Part shown: positions 26,128 to 35,316 of the stretch, in pieces
How positions within the stretch are numbered: the first letter of the stretch is position 1
Layout: every line of letters begins with the position of its first letter
Assembly (NCBI GenBank): GCA_017451025.1
Contig: JAFSSM010000015.1
Span: 62,001-126,000, forward strand
From: Synergistaceae bacterium
GTDB taxonomy: Bacteria; Synergistota; Synergistia; Synergistales; Aminobacteriaceae
Length of the DNA: 64,000 nt
Reading direction: 5' to 3'
Notes under the pieces: model-generated
The model's database searches: none
Seen by the model: only the letters and a program-made list of their open reading frames with translations
Told to the model about the DNA's origin: nothing
Program-made: the position numbers and the translations under genes

Positions 26128-27648
26128 ATGGGAATGAGAGGTATCCATACCTCGATTAATGACATTCGCAGAGCAATCTTCGCCGAAGTCGCAAAACTCT
26201 CCTACAACTACAAGGAAGGCGACTTGTCCGAAATGGAGAAAATTCCGTACAGGGTAATTCCCGGCGAGGTGTCGCACTACAGGGAGAGCGTATTTCTTGA
26301 GCGCGCAATCGTCAGGGAAAGAATGCGGCTCGCAATGGGCCTTCCCTTGAGGAAAGCATCAGAGCACGCACCGGTCTCGACAGGAGCAGAGGAGTGCGTT
26401 CACCCCGAAAAATACTATCAGCCTCCGCTCATCAACATAATCAAGTTCGCATGTCATTCATGCCCCGACAACAAAGTAGTCATTACGGATCAGTGTCAGG
26501 GATGTTTAGCGCGTCCATGCTCTCAGGTCTGCCCGAAGGACGCAATATACTTTGAGCACGGACAGGCACACATCAATTCCGAAAAGTGCATCAAGTGCGG
26601 AAAGTGCATGACCGTCTGCCAGTACGGAGTGATCCTCAGAATGCAGAGACCTTGTGCTGTAGCGTGCGGAGTGAAGGCAATAATTACCGACGAGTTCGGA
26701 CGCGCTGACATTGACCAGGAAAAATGTGTATCGTGCGGAATGTGCCTCGCCAACTGTCCGTTCGGAGCGATTGCCGACAAAGCGCAGATATTCCAGTGCA
26801 TACAGGCAATACGCAGTGAGATTCCAGTTTATGCTGCGATAGCTCCAGCGATTGCCGGACAGTTCGGAAAGACTCTCACTCCCGAAAAAATGCGGGCGGC
26901 GTTCCGTGCGCTAGGATTCCATGATATTGTGGAAGTCGCCGTCGGAGCAGACCTGTGCACATTGCAGGAGGCGGAGGATTTCGTGAAGGAAGTACCCGAA
27001 AAGATTCCGTTTATGGGCACGTCGTGCTGTCCTGCGTGGTCGGTAATGGCAAAACGTGAATTTCCGCAATATGCCGAGTGTATCAGCATGGCACTGACCC
27101 CGATGGTTTTAACCGGCCGCCTCATCAAGAAGGAACACCCGGGCTGCAAGGTAGCGTTTATCGGTCCGTGCGCGGCCAAGAAACTGGAGGCGAGCAGGCG
27201 GAGCGTAAGGAGCGACGTTGACTTTGTGCTGACGTTCGAGGAAGTGCTCGGAATGTTCGAGGCCAAAGAAGTGGACTTCGATTATCTGGAGAAGATGGAC
27301 GTTCCGGACAATGCCAGCGCGGACGGAAGGGGCTTTGCGGTTTCGGGCGGAGTTGCTGAGGCTGTGGTGAACTGTATCAAGCAATTACACCCTGAGCGTG
27401 AAGTTCTGACGGAGCGGGCCGAAGGGCTGAACGACTGCCGCAAAATGCTGCTGATGGCGAAAGCAGGAAAGCGCAACGGCTATCTGCTTGAGGGCATGGC
27501 GTGTCCGGGCGGGTGTGTTGGCGGAGCGGGAACTGTCGAGCTGATTAATCAGGCGGCGGGCGAGGTCGCGAAGATTAAGCGCATGTCAAAGAAGGCACAT
27601 GCTTATGAGAGCGAGTTTGAGAAGATACTTCCTGACCTTGAAGAATAG
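26128..27648 (+). CDS. Monomeric [FeFe]-hydrogenase with ferredoxin-type domains
   Basis: 506 residues. The N-terminal half has Cys-rich iron-sulfur segments (CQGCLARPCSQVCP, CIKCGKCMTVCQYG, CVSCGMCLANCPFGA). The H-cluster motifs follow: L1 TSCCPAW near residue 298, L2 GPCAAKK near 346 and L3 EGMACPGGCVGG near 453. The wording of L1 and L2 suggests a group B-type enzyme rather than the well-studied group A. It would evolve or take up H2 with ferredoxin as partner. HydEFG maturases are not in the window. Rubrerythrin lies 47 bp downstream. Confidence 0.92.
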   Translation: MGMRGIHTSINDIRRAIFAEVAKLSYNYKEGDLSEMEKIPYRVIPGEVSHYRESVFLERAIVRERMRLAMGLPLRKASEHAPVSTGAEECVHPEKYYQPPLINIIKFACHSCPDNKVVITDQCQGCLARPCSQVCPKDAIYFEHGQAHINSEKCIKCGKCMTVCQYGVILRMQRPCAVACGVKAIITDEFGRADIDQEKCVSCGMCLANCPFGAIADKAQIFQCIQAIRSEIPVYAAIAPAIAGQFGKTLTPEKMRAAFRALGFHDIVEVAVGADLCTLQEAEDFVKEVPEKIPFMGTSCCPAWSVMAKREFPQYAECISMALTPMVLTGRLIKKEHPGCKVAFIGPCAAKKLEASRRSVRSDVDFVLTFEEVLGMFEAKEVDFDYLEKMDVPDNASADGRGFAVSGGVAEAVVNCIKQLHPEREVLTERAEGLNDCRKMLLMAKAGKRNGYLLEGMACPGGCVGGAGTVELINQAAGEVAKIKRMSKKAHAYESEFEKILPDLEE

Positions 27649-27695
27649 GGATGATATAATACTCAAATTCCATATAACGAGGAGGACAAAACATA

Positions 27696-28235
27696 ATGGC
27701 GAATAAGTACGCGGGAACACAGACCGAGAAGAACTTACAGGCGGCTTTTGCAGGAGAGTCGCAGGCACGCAACAAGTACACATATTTTGCGTCGAAGGCA
27801 AAGAAGGAAGGCTTCGAGCAGATAGCGGCAATTTTCCTCCAGACTGCGGCGAACGAGAAGGAGCACGCGGAGATCTGGTTCAAGGAGCTTGACGGGATCG
27901 GCGACACTGCGGCGAATTTGGCGGCGGCGGCTGATGGCGAGAACTACGAGTGGACAGACATGTACGAGAGCTTCGCGAAGACCGCTGAGGAAGAGGGCTT
28001 CAAGGCACTTGCGGCGAAGTTCAGGATGGTCGGCGCAATCGAGAAGCACCACGAGGAACGTTATCGTGCACTGCTCAAGAACGTAGAGGCACAGGAAGTT
28101 TTTGCGCGCAGTGAAGTGAAGGTGTGGGAGTGCAGGAATTGCGGGCACATCGTGGTCGGCACTAAGGCTCCGGAAATTTGCCCGGTGTGTGCTCACCCGA
28201 AGGCATACTTCGAGATTCACGGCGAGAACTACTAG
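27696..28235 (+). CDS. rbr: Rubrerythrin
   Basis: 179 residues. The N-terminal ferritin-like four-helix domain has the diiron ligands (Exx[25 protein letters not shown]). The C-terminal rubredoxin domain has CRNCG...CPVC near residues 147 and 161. It reduces peroxide in anaerobes. The ATG is preceded by GAGGAGG, and a TATAAT at 27655-27660 with CTGACC 17 bp upstream may give it its own promoter at the hydrogenase end. A strong terminator follows. Confidence 0.95.
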   Translation: MANKYAGTQTEKNLQAAFAGESQARNKYTYFASKAKKEGFEQIAAIFLQTAANEKEHAEIWFKELDGIGDTAANLAAAADGENYEWTDMYESFAKTAEEEGFKALAAKFRMVGAIEKHHEERYRALLKNVEAQEVFARSEVKVWECRNCGHIVVGTKAPEICPVCAHPKAYFEIHGENY

Positions 28236-28250
28236 CATTTGTGATGCTAT

Positions 28251-28279
28251 TTCCCCTGCTGTTGCGGGGGAATTTTTTT
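28251..28279 (+). terminator. Rho-independent terminator after rubrerythrin
   Basis: TTCCCC...GGGGAA stem with a short loop, followed by seven T. Confidence 0.9.
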
Positions 28280-28321
28280 GCGGCATAGCTTAGTGAAATT
28301 TTGTTTACTTTTCAGAAAACT

Positions 28322-28349
28322 TTGACAACTCATTTTCTTCACGTATAAT
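28322..28349 (+). promoter_or_regulatory. Consensus promoter of argC
   Basis: Perfect TTGACA, 16-bp spacer and perfect TATAAT, 35 bp before the argC ATG. No arginine-repressor box was recognised with certainty. Confidence 0.85.
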
Positions 28350-28384
28350 TACCCCCAATCTCAAACCACAACGGAGAATTTATT

Positions 28385-29308
28385 ATGAACAAAGTTTTTA
28401 TTGACGGTTACGCCGGAACAACTGGCCTCAAAATTTACGAGCGGCTGTCTTCCCGCAAAGATATTGAGCTTATCACTCTGACAGAGGAGACCCGCAAGGA
28501 CATTAACGCCCGCCGTGATGCCCTGAACTCCGCAGATATTGCCTTTTTGTGTCTGCCTGATGATGCCGCGAAAGAATCTGTCTCGCTCATCGAGAATAAC
28601 ACAACCGCAGTAATCGACACATCAACAGTACACAGGGTTAATACTGATTGGGTGTACGGTCTTCCGGAATTGAAGGGTCAGCGCGAGAAAATTGCGGCCT
28701 CAAAGAGAATTGCTAACCCCGGCTGCCACGCTACAGGCTTTATCGTTCTTGTTGCACCGCTCGTTCAGGCAGGAATTGTGAGTCCCGATTCGCTGTTGTC
28801 GTGTTTCTCGCTGACGGGCTATTCGGGCGGCGGAAAGAAGATGATCGCCCAGTACGAAGATGTTTCGCGCGATTCCCTGCTCGATGCTCCGAGACAGTAC
28901 GGCCTCACCCAGAAGCACAAGCACATTCCCGAAATGGTGAAGCTCTGCGGACTGAATAACGCTCCGGTATTCTGCCCGATAGTTGCTGATTATTACGCCG
29001 GAATGGAAGTAACTGTGCCTCTGCATAATGTGAGCGTGAAGGCACTTCAGGATTGCTTCAGGGAATATTTTGCCGGGAGCAGTCTTGTGCATTTCACGGA
29101 GGAAGATGCGTTCAGTGAGGGAGGCTTCATGTCTGCAGGAGCATTTGCAGGGCGCGACGATCTGGAGATAACGGTACAGGGAAATGATGAACGTGCGCTG
29201 TTAGTATCGCGTTTCGACAATTTGGGCAAGGGAGCTTCCGGAGCGGCAATACAGAACATGAACATACTGTTAGGTCTCGAAGAAACTGCAGGACTTAATT
29301 TTCGGTAG
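28385..29308 (+). CDS. argC: N-acetyl-gamma-glutamyl-phosphate reductase, type 2 (short form)
   Basis: 307 residues, the length of the short (type 2) ArgC. It reduces N-acetylglutamyl phosphate to the semialdehyde, the third step of arginine synthesis. GYAGTTGLKIYERL is the NADPH site, and NPGCHATG near residue 111 holds the catalytic Cys. Its promoter is consensus-like. A 129-bp gap separates it from argB. Confidence 0.93.
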   Translation: MNKVFIDGYAGTTGLKIYERLSSRKDIELITLTEETRKDINARRDALNSADIAFLCLPDDAAKESVSLIENNTTAVIDTSTVHRVNTDWVYGLPELKGQREKIAASKRIANPGCHATGFIVLVAPLVQAGIVSPDSLLSCFSLTGYSGGGKKMIAQYEDVSRDSLLDAPRQYGLTQKHKHIPEMVKLCGLNNAPVFCPIVADYYAGMEVTVPLHNVSVKALQDCFREYFAGSSLVHFTEEDAFSEGGFMSAGAFAGRDDLEITVQGNDERALLVSRFDNLGKGASGAAIQNMNILLGLEETAGLNFR

Positions 29309-29437
29309 ACCCTCCATAAATTCAGGCAGCACAAGGATTTACGGGCAATTTCTGTAGTTGAAAAAGTAGTTGAAAAAAATCGTTCGGGGCAGTGTTTTGT
29401 TCTGAAGGATAGGGCATTATAGCATGAGGTGATAATC

Positions 29438-30286
29438 ATGAAAGCAACAGAGAGAGCGGAAATTTTGGTACAGGCTCTGCCATACATCAGGAAGTACACA
29501 GGAAAAATAGTAGTCATCAAATACGGCGGAAACGCAATGACGAGCGAGACCCTCAAGCAGCAGGTAATGGAGGATATTGTGCTGCTGCGGCTTGTCGGAG
29601 TAAATGTTGTTCTGGTTCACGGCGGCGGCCCGGAGATTAACGATCTGATGAAGAGGCTCGGAAAAGTTCCGGAGTTCGTTGACGGACTCAGAGTTACGGA
29701 CAAAGAAACGGTAGACATCGTGCAGATGGTCTTGGCCGGAAAAGTCAACAAGTCCTTAGTGAGTCTGCTCGAGACTAAGGGCGGAAGGGCTGTAGGTCTC
29801 TCGGGAATTGACGACAAACTCATTGAGGCAAAGTTCAAGGATGAGCGGCTGGGATTTGTCGGCGAAATTACGAAGGTCAACCCTGAATGTGTGTATGACC
29901 TCCTCGCGAAAAACTATATCCCCGTAATTTCGACGATAGCCTGCGGGGAAAACGGAGAGATATTCAACATCAACGGAGACACTGCGGCGGCGTACATAGC
30001 CGGTGCGCTCAAAGCCGAACGCCTGATCATGATGACGGACATAGCCGGGATTCTCAGAGACCCGAGCGATCCCGCAACCCTTATTCCTGAAATCACGGTT
30101 GCAGAGGCAAAGAAGCTCCGTGAAGACGGCGTAATTTCCGGCGGAATGATTCCGAAGGCCGAATGCTGTATCAAGGCAATCACCGAAGGCGTGAACAAAG
30201 TTATAATTATGGACGGCAGAGTCCCTCACTCAATTCTGATAGAGCTGCTGACGGATGAGGGAGCCGGCACGATGTTTCTGGCATAA
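29438..30286 (+). CDS. argB: Acetylglutamate kinase
   Basis: 282 residues from ATG 29438 (GAGGTGAT at ideal spacing; an in-frame ATA at 29429 lies before the SD). The kinase motifs VVIKYGGNAM, LVHGGGPEI and FNINGDTAAAYIAGAL are present. It phosphorylates N-acetylglutamate. It is followed by argD after 18 bp, so argBD are co-transcribed. Confidence 0.95.
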   Translation: MKATERAEILVQALPYIRKYTGKIVVIKYGGNAMTSETLKQQVMEDIVLLRLVGVNVVLVHGGGPEINDLMKRLGKVPEFVDGLRVTDKETVDIVQMVLAGKVNKSLVSLLETKGGRAVGLSGIDDKLIEAKFKDERLGFVGEITKVNPECVYDLLAKNYIPVISTIACGENGEIFNINGDTAAAYIAGALKAERLIMMTDIAGILRDPSDPATLIPEITVAEAKKLREDGVISGGMIPKAECCIKAITEGVNKVIIMDGRVPHSILIELLTDEGAGTMFLA

Positions 30287-30304
30287 GGAGAGATAATCAC
30301 GAAC

Positions 30305-31465
30305 ATGGACATTCAGGAACTTGACAGGGAATATGTAGCGGGAACGTATGCACGTTTTCCCGTAACGATTGTAGGCGGCAAGGGATCGCTGGTTACGGAT
30401 ATTGACGGCAAGGACTATATCGACATGACTTCGGGAATAGCGGTAAATTCCTTCGGAGCATGTGATGATGTGTGGTACAAGGCAATCTGCGAGCAGGCGG
30501 CCAAGATTCAGCACATGAGCAACCTGTTCTACACCGAGCCTTGCGCGAAGCTGGCACACATGCTCTGCGAACGCACGGGCATGAAGAAGGTGTTTTTCTC
30601 GAACAGCGGAGCAGAGGCCAACGAGTGCGCGGTGAAAGTTGCGAGGAAATATGCGGCGGATACTAAGGGCGAAGATTATTACACGGTGATTACGCTGAAG
30701 AACAGCTTTCACGGCAGGACGATAACGATGCTCTCGGCGACAGGGCAGGATCATTATCACGAACTGTTCAGGCCCTTAACGCCCGGCTTTGTCCACGCGG
30801 AAGCAGACAACTTCGAGTACCTGAAGGTCTTAGCGGATGCGCACAAGACTGCGGCGATAATGATTGAGTGCGTGCAGGGCGAAGGAGGAGTCGTTGCGCT
30901 GAGTGAGGACTACGTTAAAGCGGTTGCACAGTTCGCGAAGGAGAACGATATTGTGCTGATAGTTGACGAGGTGCAGACCGGCAACGGAAGAAGCGGCCAG
31001 CTCTACAGCTACATGAACTACGGAATAACGCCCGACATAGTTTCGACGGCGAAAGGACTCGCCGGGGGGCTTCCTCTTGGAGCTACATTGCTGGGCGAAA
31101 AGGTCAAGGACACCTTGAAGCCCGGAGATCACGGTTCAACGTTCGGGGGGAATCCTGTTGCGTGTGCCGGAGGAGTGAGCATTCTCGGAAGAATAGATGA
31201 CGAATTGCTGGCAGGAGTGCGGGAGAAGAGCAAGTACCTGTTCGAGGAGTTCACCGGAGCACCTGGAATTGAGGCAGTGTCTGGAATGGGCTTGATGATG
31301 GGCCTGAAGACAACGAAGCCCGCGAAAGATGTAGTGAATGCGTGTATTGCGGAGGGTGTGCTGTGCTTGACGGCGAAGGACAGGGTGAGATTGTTGCCTG
31401 CGCTGAATATCCCTGACGATTTGCTGAAGAGGGCGGCAGAAGTCATCAAGAAGTGCTGTGCCTAA
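30305..31465 (+). CDS. argD: Acetylornithine aminotransferase
   Basis: 386 residues, class III PLP aminotransferase. FFSNSGAEANECAVKVAR, IVDEVQTGNGRSG and the PLP Lys in STAKGLAGGLPLGA (near residue 249) identify it. It converts the acetylglutamate semialdehyde to acetylornithine and may also serve lysine synthesis as a succinyl-DAP aminotransferase. A terminator follows directly. With argC, argB and the distant argH, only part of the pathway is in the window. Confidence 0.93.
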   Translation: MDIQELDREYVAGTYARFPVTIVGGKGSLVTDIDGKDYIDMTSGIAVNSFGACDDVWYKAICEQAAKIQHMSNLFYTEPCAKLAHMLCERTGMKKVFFSNSGAEANECAVKVARKYAADTKGEDYYTVITLKNSFHGRTITMLSATGQDHYHELFRPLTPGFVHAEADNFEYLKVLADAHKTAAIMIECVQGEGGVVALSEDYVKAVAQFAKENDIVLIVDEVQTGNGRSGQLYSYMNYGITPDIVSTAKGLAGGLPLGATLLGEKVKDTLKPGDHGSTFGGNPVACAGGVSILGRIDDELLAGVREKSKYLFEEFTGAPGIEAVSGMGLMMGLKTTKPAKDVVNACIAEGVLCLTAKDRVRLLPALNIPDDLLKRAAEVIKKCCA

Positions 31466-31475
31466 TATAAAAAGC

Positions 31476-31508
31476 TCCCCCTGATTTTTGGTCGGGGGGA
31501 ATTTTTTT
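31476..31508 (+). terminator. Rho-independent terminator after argD
   Basis: TCCCCC...GGGGGGA stem with an A/T-rich loop, then a seven-T run that reaches the convergent gene end. Confidence 0.9.
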
Positions 31509-31511
31509 ATG

Positions 31512-32258
31512 CTAGCCGCGTGATTTCCTGAAGGCTAATACCGCGAGGAGAAGGCCAAGTCCTGCGAAGGAGTTACAGCCACCGCCGCCGCCTCCGGAAT
31601 TATCGTTAGAGTTGTTGTTGGTTGTCGGAGTATTGTTACTTGCTGGAGGTGTGTAGGTCGGAGTGTCAGTAGTTGGCGAGTTGTTGATTGTCGGAGTGTC
31701 AGTAGTTGGCGCGGTGCCGCCGCTGGTTACACTAACCATTAAGGTTTTGCTCGCCATATTCTCGTAGCTGTCCGTAACAGTAACAGTGAAAGTGAATGTT
31801 CCTGTTTCTGTAGGGGTTCCGCATGGTACCAGACCGTTGGCGGCGGAGATGGCTTCCGAGTAGGGTACGTTTAGAGTTGGTGATGAGAATGAGCCGTAAA
31901 TTTCCGGGTTTGTAACGTCGGGATTGCCGAGTATAGTAATAGAGAAAGTTTTCGTTGTTCTTTCTCCGCTGGACGAACCTGCAATAAGCGTGGACGTGAA
32001 TGTACCTGCTTTTGTGGGTGTTCCTTCGAGCCAGCAGGTATTGAGATTAGGGTTAAGGCGTAAACCGTCGGGCAACGAACCTTCAACTATATCCCACAAA
32101 TAAGATGCAACACCTTCAGCTCTTGCTTCGCCCGACAAAATGCTGTAAGGTTCACCGACCTTATGGTTGTCAAAGCCGCCCGTTATGCTAAGAGCAAAAG
32201 CACACGAAGCCACCGCCGCCAGCATAAAAGCCAGCATAACAACAAAATACTTCTTCAT
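31512..32258 (-). CDS. Synergist-CTERM surface protein with putative-Ig repeats
   Basis: 248 residues. A signal peptide (to about residue 22) is followed by He-PIG-type putative Ig repeats, seen as SLPDGLRLNPNLNTCWLEGT then PTKAGTFTSTL, and a second repeat lacking its middle (AANGLVPCGTPTETGTFTF). A Thr/Asn/Pro-rich stalk leads to the C-terminal signal: GGGGGGCNS, a hydrophobic stretch (FAGLGLLLAVLAF) and RKSRG. This matches the Synergist-CTERM sorting region, where the Cys is probably the processing or attachment site. Function is likely surface binding. The SD lies in a duplicated 25-bp unit (32260-32309). Confidence 0.85.
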   Translation of the reverse strand: MKKYFVVMLAFMLAAVASCAFALSITGGFDNHKVGEPYSILSGEARAEGVASYLWDIVEGSLPDGLRLNPNLNTCWLEGTPTKAGTFTSTLIAGSSSGERTTKTFSITILGNPDVTNPEIYGSFSSPTLNVPYSEAISAANGLVPCGTPTETGTFTFTVTVTDSYENMASKTLMVSVTSGGTAPTTDTPTINNSPTTDTPTYTPPASNNTPTTNNNSNDNSGGGGGGCNSFAGLGLLLAVLAFRKSRG

Positions 32259-32259
32259 T

Positions 32260-32309
32260 AAGATACCTCCCCAATATGGCTGTGAAGATACCTCCCCAAT
32301 ATGACTGTG
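32260..32309 (-). repeat. 25-bp tandem duplication doubling the ribosome-binding region
   Basis: Two units differing at one base (32260-32284 and 32285-32309), each containing GGGGAGGTATCTT on the minus strand. Only the proximal unit precedes the ATG at the right distance. Confidence 0.9.
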
Positions 32310-32394
32310 AAGATTTATGTAATATAAAATGGAATATGGGTATTATAGCACACTTTGCCGTTATTAGTATTCCGTTGTAACAGGCTGTTGCTGG

Positions 32395-32428
32395 AAAAAT
32401 GGCCTCCCCTGATTTTCTCAGAGGAGGC
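32395..32428 (-). terminator. Terminator of the large Synergist-CTERM gene
   Basis: On the minus strand GCCTCC...GGAGGC hairpin, followed by CATTTTT; 16 bp past the stop at 32444. Confidence 0.8.
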
Positions 32429-32443
32429 TTATTGTTTGTCAGG

Positions 32444-35173
32444 TTAGCGTGAACGTTTAAGCACGAATGCCGCGAGCATGAGAAGCCCAAATCCGGAGTT
32501 GCATCCTCCGCCTCCTCCGCCGCCGCTTGCCGCATTATCGTTAGTGTTGTTCTGCGTTGTCGGCGTTCCGTAATCGCCCGTGTTATTGTTGTCGACGGTT
32601 GGTGCTTCGCCGCCGCTGTTATCAGGCAAAGAGTTATCGACGGGGTATGCATCATCAGGAGTAGGTTCGGGTGATGCATCTGGTTCCGGTTCTGGTGATA
32701 CATCTGGTTCCGGTGCCACGTTCTGAGTATCTGCCTCTTCAATTGTGATCGTGTATTCTTTCGAGGCTGATACCGTATCACTGGCAAACATAATACTGCT
32801 GAGCCCCGCAAACCTTGAGGCCTCTGCTGTGAACGTATAGCTTCCTGCCTTTGTCGGAATACCTGTTATGCTCCCGGTGAGTGAGTCTAGAGCCAATCCG
32901 TCGGGCAGGTCTCCGGAAATTATTGACCATGTTACTGCCGAAAAACTGGCCGTCAGTGTGTCATAATAGCTCACTCCGACTTTTCCGGACGCAAGGGATG
33001 ATTTCGTGATGGTTATGTTCCCTGTAGTATCAGGTGCCTGGATTGAATCCGGCGTTTCAGGTGTCGATGACTCTTCTGCAATTACAAGCGTAAATTCTTT
33101 TGAGGCTGTTGCGTTGCTGCTCGACACTGTAACCGTGAAGGTGTATGTTCCTGAGGTTGTCGGAGTCCCTGTAATTGCGCCGAGATTTCTGCTAAGAGCA
33201 GAGAATCTCCCTGTATAGCTGCCGAGCGTGAGTCCTGGCGGAAGTGATCCCTCCGAAATTTCCCACTCCCAAGTCGCGAACAAGGCCAAGTCTGCGCTGA
33301 CTCTGATGCTTGCGCTGTATTCCTCGCCTACTGCTCCGTCGCTAAGGCTGTCCGTAGTAATAACTGCATTCTTCCCTACCTGGACCAGCGACGTAGAAGA
33401 ACTCTTGATTGTGAGGGTGTATTGTTTTGTGCCGGTGCTTGTACCGTTTGAGGCCTGGACTGTGAATGTATATGTGCCTGATTTTGCGGGAATGCCTGAG
33501 ATTACGCCCGTTGAGGAGTTGAGGGTGAGGCCGTCCGGAAGTTCTCCTTCGGACACCGACCACGTTACGCTTGAGGTATTCGCGGTGAGCAGTTCATTAT
33601 AGCTTGCGCCTTCTGTTCCGTCAGCCAGAGATGTCTTAGTGATCGTGATGCTCTCTGTCAGAATCGGATCTGCGGGGGCCTCAGCGGGTGTCTCTGCCTC
33701 AGTCCCGGCAATATGCACCGTGAAAGTTTTGGCGTTGGTGTTGCCGTTAGCATCAGCAACTTTCAGGACAAATGTATAGTATCCGCCTCCCCACGATGAA
33801 TATTTGGGGGTTCCTGTTAGGAAAGCGTACTGCCCTGTTGTGCCCGCGCTAGCGTATACTTCGCTGTCCGAAGCGGCTAGCGACAATCCCGAAGCACTTA
33901 GCTGCATTTCTTCATCAAGGCCGTCAATCTGGCTGACACTCCACGTGTAGGGAGCAGTTCCTCCGCTCGCCGAAACATGGCCGGAATATGCTTCGCCTTC
34001 TTGGCCGTCAGTGAATGTCCCGGAAATTTCGGGGTCAGGGTCATCCGTGAACTCCTGTTCGCCGTTTGCGGTTGGGTCATCTTCTGAGACTCCTTCGAGC
34101 TTCACTCTGCGCTGAAGCCTCGCTGAACGTCCGTCCGCATCAGTAACTTTGACCATGAATGTGAATATGCCGTTTCCTTCGGGGTGTCCGGATACATAGG
34201 CATATTCGCCCTGATTTCCGCTTGGATGTTTCCAGGAGTCATAGACAGAGATAACCTCATCCGAACAAGAAAGCTCCAGTCCTTGAGGCAAAGTTCCTTT
34301 CACGAGCGACCATGTATAGGGCTTGCGCGGAGAAGGGATAATTCCAGCAAAGCACTTTTCCATGTAAGCGAACTTGCCGTCATACCAATTAGTGCCCGCT
34401 GAATCAATTACATCATCTCCGAAAGTTACTATGCTTATACCGTCATCAAAACTATTCCCGCCTACCTCAATAGAGAAATCCTTTTCTGCAGAATTGCCGT
34501 TTGCGTCAGTAGCTTTGAGCGTGAAGCTGTAAGTCCCTGCAGTTGTGAGTATTCCCCTGAAGTGTAAATATCTGTCGGTGTGCTCATCGATGACGCTGCT
34601 CTCTGAATGATCTCCAGGGAAAAGCCCGAGTCCTGGAGGAAGAGTTCCCTTGCTCACGCTCCACTTAAACGGAGGTGTACCGTTTTCCACGCCGGCATAC
34701 GAAAAGATATTGCCGTAAAGATGCTGTGTAGTGAGGTAGGATTCGCCTACGGATGCTCCGCCGAAAGAGCCTGTGATGCTGGGAGCAAGAGTCTGATTCC
34801 CGGTATTGCCGCCGTTTTGGTCTGTTGTGTCATTGTTCCCGCCTCCATCGTTGCCGTCTGGTGCCCATATAGTACCGCTTCCTGAGCAGCGGGAACATGT
34901 TTCTGTTCTGTTGCCGTTGCAGTTCGAGCATCTTCCGCTGCCGTTGCATTGGTTGCAGCGTGGGTACTCTCCTGGACCGTTTCCGTAGCTTGGTACATAA
35001 CTAAGTTTCCCATCACCGCCGCAGTATATGCACCTTCCTGACCCGTTGCACTCATGGCAATTGACTTTTCCATCGCCTCCGCAAGTCGGGCAGGGCTGGT
35101 CGCCGGCAAACGACGCACTGCATAGGACAGCCGGGAGCAAAACTCCCAGCAAAAGCACAACATATTTCTTCAT
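32444..35173 (-). CDS. Large Synergist-CTERM surface protein with DnaJ-like Cys repeats and Ig/cadherin-type repeats
   Basis: 909 residues from ATG 35173 (AGGAGG upstream; an in-frame start at 35302 is too far out and lacks an SD). A signal peptide ends near residue 22. Then six CxxC-containing units of the DnaJ zinc-finger style follow (CPTCGGDG, CHECNGSG, CIYCGGDG, CNQCNGSG, CSNCNGN, CSRCSGSG; about residues 28-105). Five to seven putative-Ig repeats follow (for example GELPDGLTLNSSTGVISGIP), then a Pro/Glu/Asp linker and a C-terminal GGGGGGGCNSGFGLLMLAAF plus VLKRSR. Secreted, probably surface-anchored by Synergist-CTERM sorting; ligand unknown. Confidence 0.87.
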   Translation of the reverse strand: MKKYVVLLLGVLLPAVLCSASFAGDQPCPTCGGDGKVNCHECNGSGRCIYCGGDGKLSYVPSYGNGPGEYPRCNQCNGSGRCSNCNGNRTETCSRCSGSGTIWAPDGNDGGGNNDTTDQNGGNTGNQTLAPSITGSFGGASVGESYLTTQHLYGNIFSYAGVENGTPPFKWSVSKGTLPPGLGLFPGDHSESSVIDEHTDRYLHFRGILTTAGTYSFTLKATDANGNSAEKDFSIEVGGNSFDDGISIVTFGDDVIDSAGTNWYDGKFAYMEKCFAGIIPSPRKPYTWSLVKGTLPQGLELSCSDEVISVYDSWKHPSGNQGEYAYVSGHPEGNGIFTFMVKVTDADGRSARLQRRVKLEGVSEDDPTANGEQEFTDDPDPEISGTFTDGQEGEAYSGHVSASGGTAPYTWSVSQIDGLDEEMQLSASGLSLAASDSEVYASAGTTGQYAFLTGTPKYSSWGGGYYTFVLKVADANGNTNAKTFTVHIAGTEAETPAEAPADPILTESITITKTSLADGTEGASYNELLTANTSSVTWSVSEGELPDGLTLNSSTGVISGIPAKSGTYTFTVQASNGTSTGTKQYTLTIKSSSTSLVQVGKNAVITTDSLSDGAVGEEYSASIRVSADLALFATWEWEISEGSLPPGLTLGSYTGRFSALSRNLGAITGTPTTSGTYTFTVTVSSSNATASKEFTLVIAEESSTPETPDSIQAPDTTGNITITKSSLASGKVGVSYYDTLTASFSAVTWSIISGDLPDGLALDSLTGSITGIPTKAGSYTFTAEASRFAGLSSIMFASDTVSASKEYTITIEEADTQNVAPEPDVSPEPEPDASPEPTPDDAYPVDNSLPDNSGGEAPTVDNNNTGDYGTPTTQNNTNDNAASGGGGGGGCNSGFGLLMLAAFVLKRSR

Positions 35174-35266
35174 GATAAGGCCTCCTGAAAATATAAAGTT
35201 AGAGGTTACGAAGCCAAACAACAAAATGTGTAAAGATTTATGGGATGAGTTGATTATAGCACACAC

Positions 35267-35299
35267 AAAAAAAGCCTCCCCCGACAAATCGAGAGAGGC
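35267..35299 (-). terminator. Rho-independent terminator after serA
   Basis: On the minus strand GCCTC...GGGGGAGGC stem followed by seven T, just past the serA stop. Confidence 0.85.
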
Positions 35300-35316
35300 C
35301 ATATCTCCATTTCTTT

